DNA of 35,840 nucleotides. It comes from Bacilli bacterium (GTDB lineage: Bacteria > Bacillota_I > Bacilli_A > RFN20 > CAG-826). The position numbers and the translations under genes are program-made. This document shows, one piece after another, positions 28,757 through 35,840 of this stretch (position 1 is its first letter; each line of letters starts with the position of its first letter). Where the stretch lies: positions 1 to 35,840 of the forward strand of contig JAKSHZ010000017.1 in the NCBI GenBank assembly GCA_024399115.1. The letters run 5' to 3'. The notes beneath the pieces were generated by a model. The model was not told the origin of the DNA. It saw only the letters and a program-made list of their open reading frames with translations, and made no database searches.

Positions 28757-29875
28757 ATGACTAATAAAAGTGACTTATCAAAAAATAAATTTATGCTGGT
28801 TGGACCATTAGCTAGACATGGATATGACTGGTGGTGGCACTCTTTTACTGCAAGAGATGAAAACAATAATGAAGTACCTTTCTTTATTGAGTTTTTTATT
28901 ATCAACCCAGCTTTAGGTGGAGATAAACCTGTTTTCGGCCAACTAAAGAAAGAAAAACCATCTTACTTAATGGTTAAGATGGGTTGCTGGGGTGATAATA
29001 AATGTCAACTTCATAGGTTCTTTGCTATTAAAGATGTCTATATCAAAAAAGGACCAAATTACGAAGTAAGAGCAGATGATTGCTACGCTAGTGAAAAACG
29101 TTTAAAGGGTAGTGTATCTATATCTAAAGAAGACGCCATAAATCACCCTGAATATATGTGTGATAGTGGTGAGATGAGTTTTGATCTCATTGTAGATAAG
29201 AAAATAGCATTTAATGTTGGATATGGTGCAAGTAAAGCGTTTAGAGGCGCAGAAGCATTCCAAATGTATTGGCATGCAGAAGGAATTAAAACGCTATATG
29301 AAGGCACTATATATCTAAATGGTAAGAAATATACTGTCTCAAAAGATACCTCATATGGCTACGCTGATAAGAACTGGGGAAGAGATTTTACATCCCCTTG
29401 GGTTTGGCTTGCTAGCTCAAACTTAAAGAGCAATCTAACTGGAAAAGTATTAACTAATAGTGCCTTCGACATCGGAGGAGGTAGACCTAAAGTCTACTTT
29501 GTCCCATTAGAAAAGAAACTATTAGGTACATTAACTTATGAAGGCAAAGATTATGAGTTTAACTTCTCTAAACTCCACACTCTTTGTAAAACAGAGTTTA
29601 ATTGTGTAGAGGGAGAGGAAAACATTATTTGGGATGTGGAAATGACCACAACCACAAATAAGCTAATCGTACATATCGAATGTCCTAAAAAAGATATGTT
29701 ACTAGTAAACTATGAAGCTCCAGATGGAATTAAAAGACATAATAGATTATGGAATGGCGGAAATGGTTTTGGAAATATAAAACTATATTCCTTAAAACAT
29801 AATGAAATAACATTAATTGACGATATTGAAGTCAAAAATGTTGGATGTGAATATGGAGAATATGATAAGAAATAG
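28757..29875 (+). CDS. Tocopherol-cyclase-like / lipocalin-type protein
   Basis: A 372-aa soluble protein with the look of the tocopherol cyclase-like family (PF14249): KFMLVGPLARHGYDWWWHSF at the start and SYGYADKNWGRDFTSPWVW in the middle (about residues 217-235). These correspond to the conserved Asp-Lys-Asn-Trp-Gly motif of the beta-barrel halves. Bacterial members without a quinone pathway have no proven reaction; they may bind or modify an isoprenoid or other lipid. I chose the ATG at 28757 because the conserved part starts there and a -10 box lies just upstream. It converges with the next gene; both stop codons lie in one hairpin. Confidence 0.75.
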   Translation: MTNKSDLSKNKFMLVGPLARHGYDWWWHSFTARDENNNEVPFFIEFFIINPALGGDKPVFGQLKKEKPSYLMVKMGCWGDNKCQLHRFFAIKDVYIKKGPNYEVRADDCYASEKRLKGSVSISKEDAINHPEYMCDSGEMSFDLIVDKKIAFNVGYGASKAFRGAEAFQMYWHAEGIKTLYEGTIYLNGKKYTVSKDTSYGYADKNWGRDFTSPWVWLASSNLKSNLTGKVLTNSAFDIGGGRPKVYFVPLEKKLLGTLTYEGKDYEFNFSKLHTLCKTEFNCVEGEENIIWDVEMTTTTNKLIVHIECPKKDMLLVNYEAPDGIKRHNRLWNGGNGFGNIKLYSLKHNEITLIDDIEVKNVGCEYGEYDKK

Positions 29876-29900
29876 GCAACAACCTATTTCTTTTCTTTTT
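29867..29900. terminator. Terminator hairpin containing both convergent stop codons
   Basis: A perfect 10-bp stem AAGAAATAGG / CCTATTTCTT with a CAACAA loop contains the TAG of the plus gene in one arm and that of the minus gene in the other. On the plus strand it is followed by TTCTTTTTG. It is an unusually compact convergent junction. Confidence 0.7.
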
Positions 29901-30531
29901 GTTTTCTAGCGATTTCTTTTTCAGTCTCTGATAGATAATTTTCATCAGACACTTTTTCGATAACTTTCTTAATTCCTAAGCTCTTAGATAGGAATTTAGT
30001 AACAAGGTTACTATCTAAATCGATATCTTTGATATCTTCAATGATAGCGATTCTAAAGTTATCGAAATAAACAAGGAGTAATGATAAAACGATTTCTAAT
30101 AAGACTTGTGCGAATAATAGGATAGCAGTGATGATAACGATCATAATTTTAAGATCGCTACATTTACCTAATACAATATCAATAAAGTTCCAGCCAATAG
30201 CTAATGCGTTGACTGACATTTTAATAATCTTAAATGTTCTCTTTTTCGCTCTTAAAGCTCTTCTTTGTTCATATCTTTCAGCGTGAGTTTCTAATTCATC
30301 AATCTTTTCTACTTTAGGGATGACAAAGATAGCAGTGTGGAACGCTAATAAGATAAAGTAGATAATCGCTCTAATAACTGAATCACCAATAAAAGCGATA
30401 AATTGATATAAATAGAAAAGAGTGAATACAGCAAAAAGAATGATACTAAAGACTTCAAGCATCTTTTGTAACATTTGTACAATTGCGGACAATTCTTTTC
30501 TTGATCTATCAAACATGAATTCATTATACAT
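29884..30531 (-). CDS. Membrane protein, four transmembrane helices, unknown function
   Basis: A 215-aa protein. Helices lie near residues 26-48, 52-72, about 103-122 and 129-155, arranged as two hairpins. A charged, probably cytoplasmic loop (about 73-100) rich in Glu/Arg and a charged C-terminal tail ending in KQKEKK lie inside. I do not recognise the family. It is monocistronic, convergent with the tocopherol-cyclase-like gene and divergent from the NERD gene at 30603. The ATG at 30531 has no strong Shine-Dalgarno; a second Met at residue 6 is possible. Confidence 0.65.
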   Translation of the reverse strand: MYNEFMFDRSRKELSAIVQMLQKMLEVFSIILFAVFTLFYLYQFIAFIGDSVIRAIIYFILLAFHTAIFVIPKVEKIDELETHAERYEQRRALRAKKRTFKIIKMSVNALAIGWNFIDIVLGKCSDLKIMIVIITAILLFAQVLLEIVLSLLLVYFDNFRIAIIEDIKDIDLDSNLVTKFLSKSLGIKKVIEKVSDENYLSETEKEIARKQKEKK

Positions 30532-30602
30532 CTTATTGAATTAATATAATTAAGATTTTTAATTAACAGTGAATTTTTATATAATTTAATAGGAAAATTT
30601 AT

Positions 30603-31310
30603 ATGCGTGAATTCTTAATTGGCATAATTATCTTAATTATAGTAATTCTTTTTCTTTTGTGGGTTTTCTCTGAAAAAGAAGGAAAGGAACCTAAAGAAAA
30701 AAAGAAAAAGGACAATCATCAATACAATCATCAAAACGTTTCTTTCTTTGATCCTAAACACGAAAGAAGAGGTGTAATGGCAGAAAATTACGTTAATAGC
30801 GGACTATCAAAAATACTTCAGGAAGATGAAAGACTATTAAATAATCTTATTATAAGATTTAATTCTGGCTATGAAACTGAAGTCGATACAGTTTTATTAA
30901 CTCATAAGGGAGTATTTGTAATTGATACAAAGTGGTGGATTGGAAAAATTAGTGGCACTGACGATAGTGAAATTTGGAAACAAGAACTCAGAGGTAACGG
31001 CATCACTACTCCAAAGAAAAATCCTATTAAACAGAACGAAGGACATTGTAACGCTGTAAGAATAAAATTAGGTGATAAACGTATAGATGTTCATAATATC
31101 ATTATTATGTGTGGATTAGAGGATGGAAGAGGAATTAGATCAAACCATGTTTTTGAACTTGATTCTTTCATAAAAGTACATAATTCAATGCTTGATGTTT
31201 TTGATTCAGAAATGATTGCTCGGATGGCAAACCAGTTAGAAAAATACGTCGCTACCCCTGAAGAGTTAAAAGCATTTAAAGAAGAAATGAAAAGAAAACA
31301 TTCTAATTAG
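30603..31310 (+). CDS. Membrane-anchored NERD-domain nuclease-like protein
   Basis: A 235-aa protein with one N-terminal transmembrane helix (residues 4-22), a Lys/Glu-rich linker and a NERD domain (about 55-175). The PD-(D/E)XK-type residues are in place: TEVDTVLL with D95, then GVFVIDTKWW with D108 and K110, followed by the NPIKQN segment typical of NERD. Unlike the NERD-like protein at 2247 it looks catalytically intact. NERD proteins are presumed nucleases of unclear role, some in DNA processing or defence. The leader is AGGA, with a TATAAT at 30580-30585. Confidence 0.82.
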   Translation: MREFLIGIIILIIVILFLLWVFSEKEGKEPKEKKKKDNHQYNHQNVSFFDPKHERRGVMAENYVNSGLSKILQEDERLLNNLIIRFNSGYETEVDTVLLTHKGVFVIDTKWWIGKISGTDDSEIWKQELRGNGITTPKKNPIKQNEGHCNAVRIKLGDKRIDVHNIIIMCGLEDGRGIRSNHVFELDSFIKVHNSMLDVFDSEMIARMANQLEKYVATPEELKAFKEEMKRKHSN

Positions 31311-31369
31311 TAGTTCCCACTTTAATTAGATAAAGTATATAATGTTATAAGAAACTAAGGGGACTAATA

Positions 31370-32164
31370 ATGGAAGATAACAAAGAAAATCTTTTAGATA
31401 AGGAAAATAATCCATCTAATAATAAGGATAATAATATAAAACCAAGGACTAAGGAACCATTAAAAGCAATAGTGATTGTTTTAATCGTTATTTTAGTAGT
31501 GCTTTTAATGGTGTTAATCCCAATCATTTATTTGGTGAAAATGTTTAAGATTGATAATGATCGTAATGATCACCATATGGAAGAAGATAGATATCGTAGA
31601 ATGGCTTTCGAATTTAATTCTGTTCTTGTTTCAATCGCAGAAAAAGAATATAAAGATTTAACTGCATTTAATGAATCCTATTCTCCAGTAGAAAAGATAG
31701 TAGCTATTGATTTAGATAGTGATTCCTTCTCTTATGTAGTTTCAACTCATCAAGACGATACATTAATCATTGATATCAAAGGTGAATTTACTAATTACAC
31801 CAACTGCATGGAGAGTTTAATCGCTAACTACAATAAATCTATCTATGATATTGAATCTAGTTTAGCTACTAAAGTAGATGATGACACACTTATGAATAAG
31901 TTTAGAGATCACTTAATTGGTAGTGGTGAAGATAGTAAAGAAGTTACTAAGTTAGTTTATGAAGCATACACATTCAATAACCCTGATAAAATCTATATCT
32001 CCGCTTCATATCAATCAGTAGATGATTACTACTCATGTAGAGAAGTAGAATACACAGTATCCACTGATACATTCTCATTTGGAACTGATCCAAAGACAGC
32101 GGATAGAGAAGAAAGACCTCTATATTATTTCTATAAAGAAAATTTGTTAGCTAATGCAGCTTAA
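31370..32164 (+). CDS. Single-pass membrane protein of unknown function
   Basis: A 264-aa protein. The first 31 residues are charged and Asn-rich (inside), one long helix covers about 33-57, and the remaining 200 residues form an acidic outer domain, possibly alpha/beta, rich in Asp, Ser and Tyr. No lipobox, sortase motif or enzyme motif is seen. AAGGGG precedes the ATG, and a TATAAT at 31338-31343 may be its -10. It follows the NERD gene by 59 nt and precedes the helicase gene with a 129-nt gap; no functional link can be read from the sequence. Confidence 0.65.
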   Translation: MEDNKENLLDKENNPSNNKDNNIKPRTKEPLKAIVIVLIVILVVLLMVLIPIIYLVKMFKIDNDRNDHHMEEDRYRRMAFEFNSVLVSIAEKEYKDLTAFNESYSPVEKIVAIDLDSDSFSYVVSTHQDDTLIIDIKGEFTNYTNCMESLIANYNKSIYDIESSLATKVDDDTLMNKFRDHLIGSGEDSKEVTKLVYEAYTFNNPDKIYISASYQSVDDYYSCREVEYTVSTDTFSFGTDPKTADREERPLYYFYKENLLANAA

Positions 32165-32242
32165 AGTGTTTAAGAGCAGAAGACGTTGATCAGCTGTTTT
32201 GTTATTAGTGTTTGTTTATAAACGTTAAAAACAGTCGAAATT

Positions 32243-32282
32243 TGACAATTCTGTCAGTAAACATCAAAATTATTTATATAAT
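32243..32282 (+). promoter_or_regulatory. Promoter region of the helicase gene
   Basis: A TATAAT at 32277-32282 lies 11 nt before the ATG at 32294, leaving almost no leader. Just upstream, TGACA-ATTC-TGTCA (32243-32256) is a short dyad that could be an operator. Confidence 0.35.
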
Positions 32283-32293
32283 AATAAATTATT

Positions 32294-35014
32294 ATGGATC
32301 AAAATAGATTATTAATTCTTCAGCTAAAAGCCGACAAAAAATGGATGGACATTACTGCGAATGTCGAATCTTTTAGCGTGGAAAATAATTGTGTGGATAT
32401 TAAATTTATAGGGCAAGGTCAGCCACTTTCCATTTTTAAGCAAAATTTGAAGATAATTAAAGATGGCATTAATATTTCTTTTAATGGAATAAAGTTGAAA
32501 AACAAACCAATATTTGGTGTTGTTAAGTGTCTTAAATTTGGAGATTTTTATAAGTTTTTTTTAGCAAACGGCAACACGATTATTGCGAAAGAGAAAGATT
32601 TAACATTTAGCACAAGCGCTATCAAAACAAATGAAGAGATGGAAAACTTTCTTTCATATTATAGAGACATAGCTGTTGAGACTAGAGAATCTGAGGAAGA
32701 CGATTTTTTATCGTCGCAATTTGAGAAAATATCCAAAATTAATGAAAAATCTGCTTTATTCTATTATTTAAAAGGTCAAAACAAACATTTTGTGCGAAAT
32801 ACAAAGCATGTCTTAATTACACCTTTTGGGGCAAATCTTTCTCAATTAGAGGCAATGGAAAATGCTTTTAGAAATAAAATTTCAATTATAGATGGGCCAC
32901 CTGGAACCGGAAAAACACAAACTATTTTAAACATTATTGCTAATGCAGTTGCGAATGATTATAAAGTTGCTGTTGTTTCAAATAATAACTCAGCTGTTGA
33001 AAATGTAAAAGAGAAATTAGATAAGAACAATTATGGATTTTTGTGCGCTCTTTTAGGCAACGCCGATAATATTGATAATTTCTTTAATGAATTTAACAAT
33101 AGTGCTCCTAATTTAAAAGCTCCGAAATTTATTAATTATCAGAAAATTGAACACTATTTGTATGTAACGAAGAAGTGTTTTGAAAATCAAAATAAATTAA
33201 AACGTATTGTTGCAGAGAAAAGGGAAATTGAGACTGAATTCGAGCATTTTAAGAAAGAATCTGGATTTTCAGAATCCGTTTTAATCAATAAAATATCTAA
33301 AAAGAGCAATCCTGTTTCCATTTTGAACTATTTAGTCTATTTTCAAGAAAGCGGTAAAGAAAAGATTAATTTCTTCAGAAGATTGGGCATATATAGAAAC
33401 TTTGGAATTATAAACGGAAGAAAGATATGTAAATTAAATAGAAATGACAGGGTAGATACTCTTCAATATGCTTTTTTCAAATGTAAAATAGCTTTGTTAG
33501 AAATTGAATTAAGCACTTTAAATAATTTTTTAGTCCAAAATGATTTTGATCAGAACTTAAGAGAACTTGTTAATTTATCAAAGGATTGTTTTAATTATGA
33601 GCTTAATCGAGTTTTTTCTGATAAGAAGAATAGACTATTCTCTCGAAATAATTTTAAATCGAAATTTAAGTATTTTACCGATGATTTCCCTGTAATTCTT
33701 AGTTCTACTTATTCGATTTCTCAATGTTCTCCTACTGGATTCATGTACGATTATTTAATAATTGATGAATCTTCTCAAGTCAACATGGCGAGTGCTGTTT
33801 TAGCTTTGAGTATGGCTAAAAATGTGATTATTGTAGGCGATCTTAAGCAATTACCTCAAATAGATGACGTTTCATTTAGAACGAGAAATGAAGAATTGTT
33901 ACAAAAATACAAAATTAGACGTCAATATAGCTATTTTGGAAATAACATTATGAAAAGTATTAAGAGTGTTTACAGAGACAATTTGCCTTCTACACTTCTT
34001 AAAGAACATTACAGGTGTAATCCACACATTATCGATTTTTGTAATAAGGAATTTTATGACAATCAATTGGTAATATTTGCCAAAAATAATGGCGTAGAAA
34101 AGCCATTAAGATTAATTAAACTACCTGAAGGAAATTATGCCCGTAGGAACCCTAATGGCGAAGGATGCTACTCACAAAGAGAAGCTGATGAGATTTGTCT
34201 GCTATTAAAAGAAAATAGTTTTGAAGATTTAGGCATTATAGCCCCTTATAGAAGACAGGTAGAATGTATTGCTCAAACCATTGGCGATGATGTAGAAGTT
34301 TCAACAGTACATAAATTTCAAGGAAGAGAGAAAAAGAACATAATACTTTCAGCAACTGCTAATAGTGTAAATGAGTTCATAAATGATCCTAATATTATTA
34401 ATGTTGCAGTAAGTAGAGCAATTGATACTTTTACACTAATCGTTTCAGATAAGATATATCGTGAAAAAACCGGCATTCTTGCAGATCTTGTTAAGTATAT
34501 GCGTTATAACGATACAAAATCCATCATTTCTGAGGCTAAAGTTAAATCAGTTTTTGATATTCTTTATGAGGGATATAAACCAATTCTTGATGAATACTTA
34601 AAAACTCATAAAAGCAAAGGATATGTAACCGAAATATTAATTGAAAATCTATTAAAAGAAATATTAAGTAGTAAGAAATATTCGAGTTTGAAATATGGAA
34701 TGCACTTCCCATTAAGACAAATTGTTAACTCAAACAATCGTTTCTTTACAGATGAAGAAAGAAAATATGTAAATAACTTATTAACTCATGTGGATTTTCT
34801 GATTTATGATAAGTTCAGTAAAGAACCAGAATGTGTTATTGAAGTAGACGGAGTTTCTTTTCACGAGCAAAGTGAAAAACAGAGCACCCGAGATATTATG
34901 AAAGACGCTGTTCTTAAAAAATGTGGAATTCCTATCTTAAGACTAAAAACTAATGAGAGTAACGAAAGAGAAAGAATAATTAAATTATTCAATGATGTAT
35001 GTAATAATAAATAA
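32294..35014 (+). CDS. SF1 helicase fused to a DUF2726/Vsr-like nuclease domain
   Basis: A 906-aa protein. The N-terminal 150 residues are beta-rich. A split UPF1/DNA2-like SF1 helicase core follows: Walker A GPPGTGKT at 201-208, Walker B LIIDESSQ with D491-E492, GDLKQLPQI, the EHYRCNP motif, VSTVHKFQGRE and motif VI NVAVSRA near 703-709. A long coiled region (about 270-400) separates motif I from motif II. Residues about 770-906 match DUF2726-type Vsr/PD-(D/E)XK folds: HVDFLIYD, then ECVIEVDGVSFH, then RD..K. It looks like an ATP-driven nucleic-acid processing enzyme, possibly for defence. No Shine-Dalgarno is clear. Confidence 0.85.
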   Translation: MDQNRLLILQLKADKKWMDITANVESFSVENNCVDIKFIGQGQPLSIFKQNLKIIKDGINISFNGIKLKNKPIFGVVKCLKFGDFYKFFLANGNTIIAKEKDLTFSTSAIKTNEEMENFLSYYRDIAVETRESEEDDFLSSQFEKISKINEKSALFYYLKGQNKHFVRNTKHVLITPFGANLSQLEAMENAFRNKISIIDGPPGTGKTQTILNIIANAVANDYKVAVVSNNNSAVENVKEKLDKNNYGFLCALLGNADNIDNFFNEFNNSAPNLKAPKFINYQKIEHYLYVTKKCFENQNKLKRIVAEKREIETEFEHFKKESGFSESVLINKISKKSNPVSILNYLVYFQESGKEKINFFRRLGIYRNFGIINGRKICKLNRNDRVDTLQYAFFKCKIALLEIELSTLNNFLVQNDFDQNLRELVNLSKDCFNYELNRVFSDKKNRLFSRNNFKSKFKYFTDDFPVILSSTYSISQCSPTGFMYDYLIIDESSQVNMASAVLALSMAKNVIIVGDLKQLPQIDDVSFRTRNEELLQKYKIRRQYSYFGNNIMKSIKSVYRDNLPSTLLKEHYRCNPHIIDFCNKEFYDNQLVIFAKNNGVEKPLRLIKLPEGNYARRNPNGEGCYSQREADEICLLLKENSFEDLGIIAPYRRQVECIAQTIGDDVEVSTVHKFQGREKKNIILSATANSVNEFINDPNIINVAVSRAIDTFTLIVSDKIYREKTGILADLVKYMRYNDTKSIISEAKVKSVFDILYEGYKPILDEYLKTHKSKGYVTEILIENLLKEILSSKKYSSLKYGMHFPLRQIVNSNNRFFTDEERKYVNNLLTHVDFLIYDKFSKEPECVIEVDGVSFHEQSEKQSTRDIMKDAVLKKCGIPILRLKTNESNERERIIKLFNDVCNNK

Positions 35015-35027
35015 GAAGGTTTGACAT

Positions 35028-35774
35028 ATGAAAAAAGATAACGAACATTTATGTCCTATTTGTGGACAACCAACTGTATATTACATGGGCAACTATCGTA
35101 AAGATGGCTTATGCATGAAACACTCTTCTCAATTAAAAAACGGTGAGATTGTTTTAGAAGACGGCTTATTTAAAGACGCTAAAACTAAAAAGGTCTTAAA
35201 CAAGGATTATAAAGAACCTGAACCAAAGCCTTCTGAGAAAGAGGTTAAAGTTGAGAAATATTGTAAATGTATATCTTGTGGACGAAAGGTTGAACCTGGA
35301 TTTTTGTTTTGCCCTGAATGTTATAAAAAATATGCAAACAAAGAATTGCTAGTAAAAATTACTCATTGTAAAGAAGTAAATATTTTAGATGATTCTTACG
35401 AAGGTAGATACACATGCAAAGATGGTCACGTAGTTAAGAGCAAAGCTGAAATTATTATTGATAATTATTTATTCGAACACATGATACCTCATGCTTATGA
35501 AAAAGCTCTTCCAATTGATGCTGATCCCGAGCATGATTTGCACCCAGATTTTTGCTTACCTAATTTTAAAGGAAAAGGTAAAGATATTTATTTAGAATAC
35601 TGGGGATATAACGAAAACAACATTAAATATACTGAATCTAAGAATTATAAGATTAAGTGCTATAAAGAAAGAAAAGTTACGATTATCTCTTTAGAGGATA
35701 AGGATATTAGTGATATCGAAGCTTCTTTAGGAAGAAAATTAGAATTTTATAAAGAAGATACAATTAATGACTAG
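35028..35774 (+). CDS. Zinc-ribbon protein with PD-(D/E)XK-like domain
   Basis: A 248-aa protein starting 13 nt after the helicase gene, with a GAAGG leader. Two zinc-binding sites open it: CPICG..CMKH (residues about 9-32) and CISCG..CPEC (about 83-104). Residues about 125-240 match a restriction-like fold: SKAEIIIDNYLFEH, an acidic HPDF (D174) and IYLEYWGY (E190). The usual catalytic Lys after the Glu is Tyr-Trp, which occurs in related families of unproven activity. Tandem placement with the helicase-nuclease suggests a joint role in nucleic-acid handling. Confidence 0.65.
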   Translation: MKKDNEHLCPICGQPTVYYMGNYRKDGLCMKHSSQLKNGEIVLEDGLFKDAKTKKVLNKDYKEPEPKPSEKEVKVEKYCKCISCGRKVEPGFLFCPECYKKYANKELLVKITHCKEVNILDDSYEGRYTCKDGHVVKSKAEIIIDNYLFEHMIPHAYEKALPIDADPEHDLHPDFCLPNFKGKGKDIYLEYWGYNENNIKYTESKNYKIKCYKERKVTIISLEDKDISDIEASLGRKLEFYKEDTIND

Positions 35775-35779
35775 GTGAT

Positions 35780-35840
35780 ATGGCTAGCTACGATCAAATT
35801 AACAAACTTAAAGCAAAATATGAAGCTCAGTTAAGTGACG
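35780..35840 (+). CDS. Start of a further gene (cut by the window end)
   Basis: An ATG follows the previous stop by 5 nt with an AGGTGAT leader partly inside that stop (TAG). The visible N-terminus is MASYDQINKLKAKYEAQLSD, charged and helical. Too little is present to assign a family, but the tight spacing places it in the same operon as the helicase and zinc-ribbon genes. Confidence 0.7.
   Translation, partial: MASYDQINKLKAKYEAQLSD

Overview
The window is AT-rich DNA from a low-GC Gram-positive (Bacillota) type of bacterium. Evidence: Shine-Dalgarno leaders of the AGGAGG type, sigma-A-like promoters, many U-tailed intrinsic terminators, a CdaA-type c-di-AMP cyclase and many lipobox lipoproteins. 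Not one of the 33 well-supported genes ends in TGA (22 TAA, 11 TAG), and tryptophan is always TGG. My inference is an uncultured gut or rumen lineage of Bacilli near the Mollicutes/RF39 side of the tree; the sequence alone does not prove this.

Layout. 1-7840 is mostly housekeeping: deoD (-), a winged-helix protein, cdaA, a NERD-like membrane protein overlapping a multi-pass membrane protein, tRNA-Gly (-), gltX and tRNA-Glu(CUC) with a partial inverted copy of itself in front. A tiny hydrophobic ORF with an antisense terminator, a PD-(D/E)XK-like nuclease and a YjjG-type HAD phosphatase (-) follow. 7841-13044 reads as an accessory segment: a repeat-bearing intergenic stretch, a 54-aa protein, a 549-aa protein with a HEPN-like motif, an unknown 139-aa protein, a lipoprotein, an M48 metalloprotease, a long structured RNA of about 500 nt with its own terminator, and a convergent Xre-type regulator whose ORF contains a terminator.

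13220-18372 holds two convergent short-chain dehydrogenases sharing a bidirectional terminator, then an apparent operon of Cys-repeat lipoprotein, GNAT acetyltransferase, HAD-like protein and a small membrane protein. 18460-24889 is a galactoside operon: a TetR regulator with a clear promoter and palindromic operator, a GPH sugar symporter, a GH36 alpha-galactosidase, an unusual GT-B-like protein and galactokinase, closed by a strong hairpin that may be a small RNA. The set suggests import of an alpha-galactoside, cleavage in the cytoplasm and phosphorylation of the galactose.

25048-35840 holds a membrane GGDEF protein, an intergenic array of four 23-nt direct repeats, a lipoprotein tyrosine phosphatase, a tocopherol-cyclase-like protein, membrane and NERD proteins, a large SF1 helicase fused to a DUF2726/Vsr-like domain, a zinc-ribbon nuclease-like protein in tandem with it, and the start of one more gene.

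Most unusual items: the long structured RNA (12286-12812), the gltX / anti-tRNA / tRNA-Glu(CUC) arrangement (5741-5990), the absence of TGA stops, the HEPN-like module, the helicase-nuclease pair, the 23-nt repeat array and the galK-distal hairpin RNA.
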